From Phoronis australis (Eukaryota > Phoronida > Phoronidae): DNA of 64,000 bases. Positions 23,501-37,875 of the stretch are shown one piece after another (the stretch's first letter is position 1; each line of letters begins with the position of its first letter). The stretch lies in contig NMRA01000007.1 in assembly GCA_002633005.1 (NCBI GenBank), positions 1,134,811 through 1,198,810 of the forward strand. Direction: 5' to 3'. Below the pieces are notes generated by a model, which was given only the letters and a program-made list of their open reading frames with translations, was not told the origin of the DNA and did no database searches. Both the position numbers and the translations under genes were made by a program.

Positions 23501-26500
23501 ACCATGAGGTTATTGGCTACTTAAACTAATAAGCACTAGAGGAAAACAAAAAATATTTCCCAAAATACTTCAAAACTCACCTGGCTGGAGGGAAGAGACT
23601 CCTAGCGACTGTCGAGTAAGAACACTGAATCGGCGCGAGTTGTCTTGGATAAAGGCCATAGATGGCATTGGATAATAGTTGGCCTGGAGAGGGAGTTTGG
23701 AAAGAGTTCGCCTTCGTTGGATCTGAAATCGAAGACGTCAGTGGTGTTACAAGAGTAGAAGTTTTCCAACTAGCAGAATGAGTTGAGGTGGGAAGTTTTA
23801 GTTGGATACTATAGATCACAAATACACTTCTTGGCTGGATTAAGCTCTAAATGGTGAGTTCCTTGAGTTTGGCGACATCATGTAAGATCACGCGAGTAAA
23901 AAGTTATGCTTAGCAACTTTACAAGCTTGTACTAACACAATGACTGCCACTGAAGCAATTGGTCGACTAGCTGGAAATTTTGTTAATGGGAAAAATTGCA
24001 AGTGAATTCATTATTTTCCATAAATAAGCCAATATTTATCGCAGTAAGGGTCTCGCAAGTGCCAAGCGTCTGATTAAAGTTAAGTGCTGAGTGAGCAAAA
24101 TGAACAGCGTGAAAAAAATCGTTATTTTTCAGTCCTCTTGATTAAAACACACAGGAAAATACACCATAGTCTCAAACTGAAAAGATTTGCCATCACTCAC
24201 AGCTTGTGATTGTTTTTTCCATCATTTTAGAATTGTCTTAGTAATGCTTTCTGTTGTTTTTTTATCTCGGATTGCCATTACTACACCTATTCAAGGCTTT
24301 GCATTGATCCAAATTTTGATTAATAATATGTATAACACAGGTAGACACAAAGACTTTTCTCTGAAGGCTTTTTTAAAGGGGTAAACCTTGATAACACACT
24401 GCAGACAAGAGAAAACAGGTTCACACTTATGTTGTACATCAATTCACACTGAAACATCCCCAGTAACTGTCAAAAAGTTAGCAGAACTTTCATACGATGT
24501 ACTGATAGTTCTTTGTCTGCTTTCTTTCTGGCCTTTTGCCATAGTTTTTTTTTTCAAAACTACCAAACCTCAGCAAAGTTTGGCAACTGTTTTGAAAACT
24601 ACAGTTACAGTACAAGACAAAATCAATCGGGCAACATACTGTTTACCAGACATGACAGCCAATTCCGTGAACAGCAAAAATGACTGTTAATAACAGTACT
24701 ATTAAGACAGCAAAATTCCAATCACAAAATAGTGTAGCCACCTTACTAACCTTCCTGATATACAGTACATTGTATATCAGGGAAGTTTTACGCAAATAAA
24801 AATATTGCAGTCGGAAAATTTACTTGACAAGATGGCAACTCACCTGGAAACCATTGAGATCGGTAAAGAACTCATCTTTATTCTCAATGTCTGTTTTGAT
24901 CCTCATGGCAAGTTCAAAGTTCGATTTCGATCTGATGTCAACAATGTTGAAAATCTCCAACGTCAAAGAGTCGACACCTTAAACAAGGTATACAAAAGAC
25001 CAGGTGATCACTTGGTTAGAAGAACAGTATAACAATGGCTAGAGTATAATTACTTTCTAAGCTTTTTATTCACTTATTATAGCTACGCACAGTATAATCT
25101 TAGTGAACCTCCCAATAACTCTGCATGATTGTTCAAATTCAGACAAAAATAATTACCAAAATTGCATTTTTTTTCCATTTTACAAACGCTGATAACATGT
25201 CTAAAATGCTTGGAATTTTGCCACATGTTATTTGGTGACAGCTGCCCAATAAAAATGTGCTAAAATGAATTAAAACCTGTTTCCTAATATACCCCTTTCA
25301 CACCACATTCACTACTAACAGTAATCTTTCACACCAGTCATCTTTCACACCAGTCACTATCTTTCACACCACAGCCACTTACTTTCCCCCACTCAAGTTA
25401 AGACCGAGCATCAGGAGACAGAGGCAGTCGGAACAATTTTCTATATTCTGACAGCAAAAACTGTATTCACACTAGAGTATCACAAGTGAGTCTGCAACGC
25501 AAACCCTTATTTCCTGGACAGGAGTGAGACTATACCTGTTGTCTTTGGAAGACGGACAACATGCTCAACATTTGGAACGAATACGTTGACTTCGGCCAAC
25601 AGGGGACCATCTATTACGCGGATGAACGGTGACAATATAGGATGAACCTAAAATGAAAGTTTTACAATAATCTTTCGATTCATTCCTTGCAGACAGATAA
25701 CATCACAGAAAAATAAGATGGCAGATGGATGGATTTTTGAAACTGGTCTAAGAACTAATTCAGCAACCAAGTCACGTGATTTCTCTTCACTGTGGTAAAA
25801 TCACACAAATTTAGCATCCAATATGGTAGACATATTAAATAATTCATTATTTGTAAGTTCTGTGCCATCAGACAATATTTTAAGAAATATTCTGAACAGC
25901 CTCAGAAAAATGAAAAAAGATCCAAGTTACTAGTCAATTATTTTGAATTTGAAATTGGTGAGAATTTACAGAAATCTACATTCTTTTGCCTGACTACACT
26001 TTTTGGGTTACCTTGGCCTCTCCGTTTGGCAGAAAGAGATATGCACCACTTCGGTCTTTCCCACCGCGAGTGCCGTACGTTACAAACTCCACCTCAACTT
26101 TAGACTTGATACCATCCTTGGTGATAGCCTAATGCAAGATAAGAACAACTCTAAATGCTACCAAAATCTCATATCAAGAAATTCTGAAACTTAATGGCAG
26201 ATTCCTCCACTTCAGGCCAATGCTGATAAAACACTGAAGTAAAAATAATGCACTTATTTACCTCACTGTAAGGCTATTGGCCCAACAAAAATCATAGTAA
26301 TTTGCAGTAACTTCGGGTGACACCTTTTACATTCTTTATGCAGTAAACATATATCAAGTGCCATCAAATTACTGTATCAAAATTCATAACTTAAAAGTTA
26401 CATCGAGTGCAGTTTAGTTAATACGGCTATTACCTTGGTACACAATAGTCACAGATGAATGTTTTCATTGATATTATTTTCCACTATTCTGTCACAACAA

Positions 26501-29500
26501 ATGAGTCATGAAATAGGACTAGTTAACATTCTTGTTTTTTTACAGTTATGCTACGGTCGGAATAGAGCTCATAGGTATAATTTTTAACTTCAATCTTATT
26601 TAATCTTACTTTTCTAGCACACTTGGTGCTCACCATAACTTAAAGGTCTTCGAATTTTTAATTTTGCAACATATCAAGACAGAAAAAATGAACGTTATGG
26701 ATTGTGTTCTTTGACATTGATCATGAATGTGATCTGAAGGAGAAACATTGGGAACATTCAAAATTTCAATAAATAATACGACAGCAAGGCAGAGCATTGA
26801 AATGCACCCACAACAGCACAGCAAATGGTGTACTTCTTAGCATCATAAAATGGCCATTACGTAGGCAGTGCCAAATATGCCAGACCTGTCCGAATTGGGT
26901 AGGTAGCGTTGTCTCTCCAACACAACTATTTGCCAAGTTTCATGAAAGTGAGCCAAGGTACTTCAAAGATTAAGAGGCAGACATAATAAAACAAGAGAAA
27001 GCAACGCGTTGAAATACTCTTTAAGGGGTTTTTATTTGTATCATAAAAATGGCCACCAGATGGCACAGAAAACACTGAACCCATCCAAAAATGGAAAGGT
27101 GTCGTCATCTCTTAAAATTATTTGCCAAATTTCATGTTTCATGAAAATACATGAAATGGCATCGTCGTCTCCTTAATAAAAATCTATTTGCTGATTCATG
27201 GAAATCCAACAAGGAACTACAAAGATACACGAGGCAAACTAAATTCCTATAAGAAGGAACAGCAGTATTCGGATTAGTCTGAAACTCGTAATCTGTCGTC
27301 AACTTCATAGAAATGCAACTGCCAAATTTCACTAAGATCCTGCAAAGGTTTAGGGGATACAGCAGCAGATGCTGGACGATGGACGTCCAGATAGAGATGG
27401 ACGTCCAGATAGAGATGATGACAACATGCACCCACATATAAAAATGTGGGCGCATAAAAAATACTTCAGGGCCGTTTGCTTAATAAAAACAGAATTTATG
27501 AAAAAACACAAAATTATAGTCTTTAAATCTACAGACATCAATAAACTTACACTCAGAAGGCCATTCGCCGATGAAAACTCGGCCTTGATTTCACTGTTTT
27601 CAATATTGTAGTCCTCGGAATGTCTTCGCTTGATTTTGAAGTTGCCTCTGTAATATATCAACACATGGTTTGTTAAGGAATTATGGAACTCCTTCCAAGA
27701 AAGCTGATATAGGCCATCTCATTTGCCTCAGTCTGCAGAGGCAAGTTGCTTTACTACAACACTGATAAGGTTTGTACCACGCAAGCGTAAAGATGAGTTT
27801 TATTATCAAAGTTCTCATCAATTCTTTTTCTTTAATTACAATGCCAACCCGCAACGTATCATGAGCTCTGGGGTTCGTTTCATAAAAAATGACTTGAAAC
27901 TTAAGGGCCACAATGAGTCCAATCTACTTATTTTCTGCCTATTTCACATTTTCTGCCTTGTCTTACTTTTGATGGAAAATAATTCCATGCATCCAAATAT
28001 AAAAATCCAATAGGTTATTGGTGAACTTGTGAAATGTAAACAACCAGTGTTTTGTTTCTTTAGATGAAAACACCTCTCCATAACACAGTTGACTTGTGCA
28101 CAAACATCATGTGACTAAGCAACAGTCAGGGTCAGAATGTCACAATTACGTGTCTATGCTTCAATTGTGACCTATTTATAGAGCTTGTTCAGGCAAACTT
28201 ATAATGGTATTGCAATAGTGGTTTTGTGAAGAAATGGAGCGATGTTAGCAAGGCAGCTGAAAATATTCATTGAAATAAATGGAATGCATTGATAACTTTT
28301 AAGTCGAAAAGTTTTACTTAGGTTCCCACTTCGCAATTACTGAATAACACATCACAGTTTAGAAATAACACATCACAGTTTAGAAATGATTTAAGAACAA
28401 CATTATCTAAACAACTAATAATGATGCATATATTTTCAGAGACTTCAGTTTGTACTTTTACTGAGGTGACGTGAAATTTCTTTCACAAATAATTGTGTGG
28501 CGTATAACACGAAATTTGTATTTTGAGTCACTTTTCGAGGAAACGGATTCCAGAAGACCATGAATTTAAGATATGATGACAAAGTGCCTACTGTACCTGG
28601 TCTCTGATTCTGAACTCAAGCTGTTGTACATGGTTATAGTTGAGTACGAATTTTTGGAGTTTTCAGCATTTTCTTGTATTGAATATCGAACAATTCCAAC
28701 AGCTGGCAAACTGGCGACAAAATGAACCTGTCAAAAGTAAACAACACTCATTATAAACAGAGAACTCAGCTGCCCAAAATGAAGATTTCAAAATTCTAAG
28801 AAATGTTTCCACTTTTTCTATTAAAGCCAATGTCTTTAGCAGCATATAGAATACAGAAACAAAATTCATATGACAAGAGTGAAAATGTTCAAATGTGTTG
28901 CAACTAGGATAATAACAGTAAAAAATCCAAATATTTTAAGAAAAAAACAGTCACATAACTATAGACACCCAGGCCCTATTCTCAGGTACAAAGTAACACT
29001 GCTGCAATTATAAAGGATCTGACAAATATGTTATTTCACCAGTTGATGGTCAGTATTTAAAAAGACGGAAGAAATGAGACCCTTACAATCAAAGATACAT
29101 AGTTAATATCTTAAATGTTATTAATTGTCATTATTATTATATAACAATTCACAGTCTGCCGTACTCAGTTTTGCCAAGGGCACTGCCCAATCTATGCAGA
29201 AAACAGTGATAATACATTACCACTACCATTACCTGTGAATATGAGAGCGCCAGTTCACACTGCATGGTTTCTGGACAAATGTTTACCTTTCCACATGAAT
29301 GTGTGTTAGATATGGGTGTCTTTGTTCAGGTTACGCTGAACAGTCACTGCAGCACTTGATGTTAGCCACATGTGTCTACCTTCAGTGCGCGGGTCTAATG
29401 ACACTAATAAGTTACATGTAATAATCATTCTGACCTGCTTCTAATTTATCACCTTACATTAATTTGGTGCATTTTTCACTTTTTATGAGACACTATGGTG

Positions 29501-32500
29501 TGAGCTGTTTCGTGATATTTGTGTTTGCAGTTTCACCGATGGATGACGGACGGATACACATACTCCATGTAACTTCAATACACAGTCATTTTCCTTAATT
29601 CAGCGCCACTTGTGTTTTCCTCAACTCATAATTTATGCTGTAGACATTCACTTTAAACGAGATAAGGATCGATTTGTAGTTATCTTTTGAATTTCTCCAA
29701 GGTCATGTAGTCAGCTGGACCCACTCTATCCCCATTCCAGTCTCAATAGGGGGCTAGTCACCAATAGAGTGACTCTATGCACTAGGCCACATACATCATA
29801 TCTAAACAGAATGCGCGAAAGCCTCCAGGCCGTGCTTTTTGGGACATGGGAACAGATGGAAACCATAAAATCTGAAGAGATATGTTAAAATATACAATGT
29901 GGGTTTTTGAATTTTGAAAATTGGTGAAATAATTGCTATTTTGTCAACAAAAACCCAAGCCTTGGGCTACTCATTGGAAAGTAGTTCCGGGTATGGCATA
30001 TAATATAATTATACTATGGGCTATTCAATGGAAAGTAGTTCCGGGTATGGCTTATAATCTAATTATACTATGGGATATTCATTGGAAAGTAGTTCTGGGT
30101 ATGGCTTATAATCTAATTATACTGTGGGCAATTCACTGGAAAGTAGTTCCCAGTATGGCTTATAAATAAATTATACTGTGGGCTATTCATTGGAAAGTGG
30201 TTCCCAGTATGGCTTATAATCTAATTATACTATGGGCTATTCACTGGAAAGTAGTTCCCAGTATGGCTTATAATCTAATTATACTATGGGTTATTCATTG
30301 TAAAGTAGTTTCCAGTATGGCCTATGATCTAATTATACTGCAACACTAACTCACAATAGATCTGGGCCTGGAAGACTGTGAATAAGACCCTGTTGTGATA
30401 AGATAGATGCAGCATAATGGACAGGTTCAAGGCATACACACACTACTACATTATATTCAATGTGTCTCACTGCAACATGTATGGCTCAACTTCTTCTATT
30501 CTCAATGTAATTATTTGTCCATTCATTCCTTGTATTTATCCATTCATTCGTACCTTGTATTTGATCATTCATTCATACCTTGTACTTGTCTATTCCTTAA
30601 TACCTTATACTTGTCTATTCCTTCATACCTCGTATTTATATATTTATTTGTATCTTGTATTTATCTGTTCCTTCATACCTTTTATTAATCCATTCATACC
30701 TTGCATTATTCCTTCCTACCTTGTACTTGCCCGGATCGTGTGCCTCATTTGTCTCCCAGAATATGTCCGTCTGTGTAATAACCGTTTTGCCCTCGTGATC
30801 TTTGACCTCTACGCTGGGCGACGACACATAGAGACGAACCAGTTCTTGTCGCTGCTGGCCCAGTGAATTGTACAACACAAAGTGCCTACACAAAGAAAAG
30901 CGTGAAGTTTAGACACAATTCATAGTTCAACAATATTCATGACCCCGTTTCACCTGTCAGCCATTTTCGTTAAAGCACATTTTGCTCAGTAATCATCAGT
31001 ATGGAATTTCATTTAATTATAACTATTTACATTACACTTAATCAACATGGCGAATATAACATACTACACAAACATGCAAAAATACAAGAACATATTTGAT
31101 AAAAATATGTTCTTTCTGCTCATATCCCATCTATGCAGAAATACAGTAAAACTCACGGAAGTTGGACATGCATAAGTCACATTTTTGCTCAACTTGGACA
31201 AAGCTCAGAGCAACAGTTATTCTAGTTCACATACTTGGGCTTTCACACAAGTCGGATTTTGACCTCAGATGAAATCTCAGTCCAGTTGGATCCGACTTAC
31301 GCGAAAGTCATCTTATCACAAGCAGGGAGATTTAATAACCATTTTGCATCTGATAAGATAACCTGAACTACTATGTATAACCAAACTGAAGAGCATCTTT
31401 GGACAAATTTGATGCAACTAGTTGCCCAAAAGAATAAGATTAGGAAACACATATAGTAGCAATTTGATTTTGTCAGAATAACTGTAACAGAGAACATTTG
31501 TCATTCAAGACATGTATGAGTGCCTGGAATAGGTTAAATCTCTGTACGATATTTATTATGCAAGTAAAGAAAAAATGGTGTTAAGTTTTCTGAACGCCAC
31601 ATGAACAATTTGAAAAGATGTTTGAAAAGTTATGCCTGTATTTAAAAACAACTTGCTCCTTGATTTTTGTAAGGAAATCTCATGTTGAGAGGAGAAATTT
31701 TGTAAGGGGCACTGGAAAATCAGAATCAGAAAAAAATGCTGAAAATTATTTTTCAACAAGGAAATCAGTTAACTACTTTTTCGTACTGAGAGGTGACGAT
31801 TTCCAGTCGTCAATGCATATAACAATTGTGGTTCTCTTGAAAGAATAGCTGTCGGATGGAGGAACTGCATTTGAATGAGTCAAAGGTTCTATGCTTTTCT
31901 GTTTCTGATACTTAAGATTTCTTACTCATGGCAAAAGATTTGTCAGTCAAACATTTTCTTACAAATCACTTGCTCAGTTGCCTTCCCACCAATACGTAAA
32001 TAACAACACATCACCATAGAGGCCTCCTTGCATGAATTCACACAACGAAAAAGTGAAAATAACATACGTTGGTTCCTTGGACACCTTTATGACTGTTCTT
32101 TCAGGCAATGAGTCGTGGAGAGCCCGTGTTTCATCCTGTGGAAGAAATGGGTTGAAAACACTTCCGTTACACTGCAAGCGCACAGAATCGGCAAGCCTAT
32201 TAAAAATCCTTCAGTTTGGGACACAGTATGGCAGACAGGCAAAATTTTATTTTGTCAACTCTCTAAACAAAAATAACTTTTCAGGATTCTTCAATTCTTT
32301 TAGCATGGTTTGTGTGGCATAGCTATTAGCAATTGAAATTGCATTTGGTAAAATTTTGAGCATTTACAACAATGTAGCAAGCCTTTGAACAATAGGCTGA
32401 AGTAAGACAATTTTGAACAACAGAAGTAAAGCAATTTTGAACAATAGAAGTAAGGCAATTTTGAGCAATAGAAGCAAAGCAATTTTGAACAAAAGAAGTA

Positions 32501-35500
32501 AGGAAATTTTGAACAATAGAAGGCAATTTTGAACAATAGAAGCAAGACAATTTTGAACAATACAAGTAAGGCAATTTTGAACAATAGAAGGCAATTTTGA
32601 ACAATAGAAGTAAGGCACTTTTAGCAATTCCTTTTGCCCCAAATTGAAGAATTTTTACCAAAGCTAGAACTTTCAACTTTCTGACCGCTATTTTTCAGTC
32701 TGCTCTGGAAGGTTACTAATGGTTACAGAATTTTGTGACAAACTGCAACAAAAAGGTCAATGCCATTGCTTTGAGACCTTCTACAGGCCCACTGTCACAA
32801 GGGATGATTTATTTTAACCGCCCCCGCTCGGCCAGCCTACCTCCCTGCTTGAAGAAATTCGGAGGTATATGTAATGTTTTTGTTAACTATGCAATTGTAA
32901 TGGCAGCTTCCAGAGTGCTCTCCGTCATTTTTCATAGTGACCACAAGATTTTTCGTCTAAACCTATGAGGTCACGTGACCGTTGGCTGTTATTTCACGTA
33001 TAGCCCATAAGCGGCGTTCCCGCTGGTTGCCCACTATTAACATATACTGAATTAGACATCATTTAAACATTTGATATCCAAAACACTGACTTGCCTTAAC
33101 CACTTACCACGTTGAAGAATAATGTGTCATCAATTTTGTAAGAGGTTTTCTTAGCTTGGTCTTCATGGAGAAGGAAGTACACTGCTTTAGAAATAAGCTG
33201 CTTCATATCGTTAATCGCGCCGAGCATTCTGTAAAAATATGATACTGCAATCCTTACACTATATAGAATTTTCAGTCTACGTCATACAGTTGGTTTTCAA
33301 ATAGAAACTGTAACAACAGCTTCGATTTGGGGCGCGTTCATAAACACAAAGACACTCGTAGCAAGATATTTTTTGCTTATGTAACGGAATCTGTGAATTT
33401 TCTGCCATAATGCCACATTCCAGTCTTGACGACTGACCTTTTCAAAGGCAACAATTTTGTTAATCTATTCTAGTAAGGACTCGAGCTTGCCAGCAAAACA
33501 ATTGTCTTTCAATCGTGCAATCACAGGATTTTGCATGGACTTGCAAGATCTCACCAGTCTCACGAGAAAAAAGTTCTATGGAAAGCACCCTTCGTTTTAA
33601 GTGGAGTTTGCACACTTAAATTTGTGGTTATTTAGCCAAACAAGAGCAATTTTTACACCCCAAATCACCAACCAGCGTCCAGTGAAACATTTTACATAAT
33701 TTTGGAGAACACCAAGTTACATGTTCACGTGGAAAGGGCATCTGTTTGTTGATGCTTTTGTTTCCACATTTACAAATAGTCAACAAGTTCAACCACAAAT
33801 TGGTGAGCATAGAATATACGGGATCAAAATAAACATACAACGTGACTGGGTGACTTGTTATTAGTTCTGTATAAGGCTGACTACACGTTTTTCAATTATA
33901 GCATGAAATTTAAAAATCAGCGCAACTACATAAATGTTCATGTTCAATGTTCCATTTTAATCCCTAAAACATTATCAAGACAATTAAGCAATGTACCTCA
34001 AAAGTTTTCAGCACTAAAACTAATTGAACAAACTGAACAAACAAAGAGTACACTCAAACACAGTAAACTACCATAGATTCAAGGCAACAGAGCTCTGCTG
34101 CTGATTGAGTGAATGTGCAGCTTTGTTAGCCTGAATGGCCGAAGACTTTAATACAGGGCTTACCTCTGTAATGTTCTCTATCAATAACATCTACTGAATT
34201 GACCTATCGCAAGCTCCGCCCTTTTGCAAAAAGTTGACACACAAACAATAAGTTTTACTGGACAATATGTTGTTTGTCCTGTAAAGTGGCTTGGAAACGA
34301 AGGTGTGTCAAGAATGCTGTGTTCTGATTGGTCAGTTAAGTTGTCACTCAAAATCCTGGTGATAGGCCAACTGGCAACATGCTTGTGAGACTGACAATGG
34401 CTGAAAACACTGCTATTCTCACTCAGAGTTATTATGTTCTGCTAATCTAACACCTAATCTACGCGTGAGACCAATGTAGAATTCAGGACAGTCATTACAA
34501 CTAATTCTATAAACCACACTACTCTTCAGTAACCCATGAAGTTGTGCTGATTTTAAAATTTCTTTCTATGATTTGGCCAAAAAAATTCAATTACATCGAT
34601 GAACACGACTTCCAGGTCGTTCCATTAATTCAATTCAAGAAAAACATACAAGTCAGCCACATACCTCCTACCATAGTCTACCACTACAGGGTCCTTGGCT
34701 GTGCCAGTGATAGCATCGTGGTGTTGGTTCAGACCAAGCTGTCGACGGGCGTTCACTAGCCACTGCATGAGTTTTTCCTGGGGGAACTGTGACGAGGAGA
34801 CACGACGGGCATGGGCAGCAGCCAATGTGAAGGCCATCTCAGCCGACCTAATATGTAGAATAACAAAATGCACCAAATGCATTAACGGGGGAGGTGCTAC
34901 ATTGCCCAACCCTCGACATTGAATCCTTCTAACTAGTTGGGATTTGAGTAATCTGTTACCGCAGCTCCTGTACTTTTATGATTGTCCTCTTGTTTGAAAT
35001 AAGGATGCCAGTGATAGCATTGCGTATGGTGAAACTAAAAATTTTCCACGTGGTACAGGACATTCTTGAAATTTGAATACATCACTAAAAGTTGAGGCTT
35101 TTTGGTCTTCGACTGAGAAAAATCACTTAATTTATTTACAACAGAATGAACGAGAAACCCATGCATTGTGACCACTGCTCCTTTGTTGAGTAGTCCCATT
35201 CTTCCCTCTTTAAACTTGCTGAGTCATAACAATAGGCTGCCTAGTCAAGTGTACTTGACCCCATAAAAGAATGCTGGTCTGACAGATCTTTACTCCCTCC
35301 AAAGAAACCAGTCAGTTTTGAACAGAAAGGGACCTAAAGAACTATGATTATGAAGATTAGGATGAATGACGAGGATTTATGCACTAAAAGTATGAAAACA
35401 ACCCAGAAGCAATGCAGGTCATTGTTCACTGTTTGAGTCCCCTCAAATTGAAGTTTTATAAAAAATTTCAAGAATTCCCACTGATTTTCCAACTATTCGT

Positions 35501-37844
35501 GTCGAGTTGATCTAGCTGTAGAAAAGCATATGCACTGGTTGAATTGTAATCCTTTAATCTTCATGCATATTGGACAACTGGTTCTAATGGTCCTATGCGT
35601 ATATCCACACAGCTAGGTCAACACGATGCTGGAAATCTACTCGGTGAGCGCAACTAGAACACGAAAGGTGTAAAATTAATGACAGAACAACTTAGCATGC
35701 CTTCATGCTTGTGAGCCTAACAGAAACTACTCAGCAATGGGAGATCTAAGATGCTGTGAGGTTGGGCAAGGGCCACCCACAATTTTTGAACGAGACATGT
35801 CTGTATAAAACCTAAAAAGGGATTTTTGGCGGTGTCCGTAGGGACAGGCTTGGAACCCCTGGGCCCCTGGAACTCCGCCTATGTTCAGTACATCACCACC
35901 ACGAAGCAGTCAAAAGGCTACGAAAGGAATAGAATTCTGACACAAAATTGAATGTGGAGATTGACACTTTCACAGAAAAGGCAATACTCAATAACAGGGG
36001 TCCTGGATTTTGAGAACCAGTTTGATCCTTGTTACTAAGTAGACAAAACTGGTTCTCCAAATGCAGAATCCCTGTAAGTGACTGTTACCCCACAAAATCC
36101 TTAATAAATACTCTGTTCTGCACTATAATGAAAACAAAACGCAGTCAAAACAGTATCTTGACAGGTACCTTAAATTATAACTGAGTATCCTATCCATATT
36201 CTTGTAGAATGGTCTTGACGTAAAATACCCACTCCAGTAATGATCCTCACGATCGGCGTATGTGAAGAAATCTCCACTAAGAACAGGATATCCATTTGGC
36301 CGCTCACCCGGGTGACTCTTGGCTCTCTCGTGGAGGGCGTCGAAGTATTCGCTGAGTGTGGCAAACTTTGCCTCCACGTACCAGGTGGGCTGCTGGTTCA
36401 TGTGATCGAACAGCATCTGGTAGTTAGAGAACTGTTGGTCCCACTCGACGGGTTTGTCATAGCGGAAGTCATCGCCAAGTATCACAAGGACAATGTTGTT
36501 CTGATACAGCTGAGCCTTTTTACGGTACTGATCCAGGAGTGTGCCTGCCCTGATATAGAAATCAACGTCATTATACATCGTGCAGGGCAAAAAGGCTTGC
36601 CACTGGGGTCTGTTTCATGAAAAGTGACTTGTAACTTACAGTCAGAAGTTCGAGTCTTATGCTCCACCAACTATTTCTAAAAAATTAATAATTCTCACTA
36701 GAGCAAAGGTGCAAAGTGTCTGAGAATAAACACGTAACTGCCAGTTACTGAGACAATTTCTATGAATTATTTCTAGACTTTGATGCCCTCATAATTACTT
36801 CTCTAAACCTTTTTCCAGCAACCATGAATTGGGAGCGTAAGACACACTTTCTGACTTCAGTCTCAAGTCACTATCATAAAACAGACCCCCGGACAAAGAA
36901 AACTTCAGTCAACTAAAATATCGCCGTCAATCACAAGACAGAACTTATCTCCCACAGGAACTTTTTTGTATAACACTCATATCCATGGAACTCATCAGGT
37001 TAACACTGGTTATCATCCTGAGATATAAAGTAAGGGTTCAGGATGGCAACAATGGGGTTCATGCATATCAAAACTGGGTTCATGACCACCAAACTTTACT
37101 AACAACTCTATGGAAAAATTGACCAATCACGTGACGCGCTTTGAAAAAGCTGTCAACCAAATAAATTGTGTCCATCTCTTCCAGGCCCTTGATTGTAAAA
37201 TTGATGTCAACCTCCATTTACCACACACAACTTCATAATCAATGTGCTTCATTTTTACTTTATGGTTCGCAACAACTTACGGAACTTAGAAATGAACATT
37301 TTTAATAGATATAGTATCCACTTGCATTTATAATAGCAAACTTAAATCTTAATAACTTAACCGTCTCATTAATATAGTATTTCTACGTTTTTGTGTTTAT
37401 GTGTTTGTCTGCACATTTGTAATTAGATCGTTCAATATCACAATGTGTATTACATTGTTATACCTTAGAAATTGTCTTTTGTAATTTTGATATCTGTAAG
37501 TAACTATCCTCTTCATATTGTATTTTGTTAATTTGCCTGCATTTAATGTTTTCGATTTGCAAGAAGTAATTGTATCACTTCTTGATACTATAAGACAAAA
37601 TAAACAGTTAAAAAACTTTCAAATTTCATATGATGTTATTAGTTAATGTTTTAGTAGAATCAAGAGTAAAGGTTGCTGGTGGCATGGGTAGGCACTTTAT
37701 TAATTTCATATGTTCACTTAATTACTGATGCGATGATTTACTGAGACAGACTCTATAGACCTTATTCACGCAGTCGCCATTTAAGTAGTGAGCCTCTTTT
37801 CAGGTATGAAAATCAACTTGAGACATATATATATATATATATAC

Positions 37845-37875
<31 letters not shown>

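Noticed and set aside
29933-30169. Plus-strand open frame with repeated [10 protein letters not shown]
   Set aside because: It is the translation of the 54-bp minisatellite inside an intron and lies antisense to MAN2A.
30407-30866. Plus-strand open frame of 149 codons
   Set aside because: It is a shadow of MAN2A exon 12 plus the donor-derived tandem array read on the wrong strand.
32326-32676. Three overlapping minus-strand open frames of 92-116 codons
   Set aside because: They are produced by the 24-bp minisatellite, whose unit length keeps all frames open; the peptides are simple repeats.
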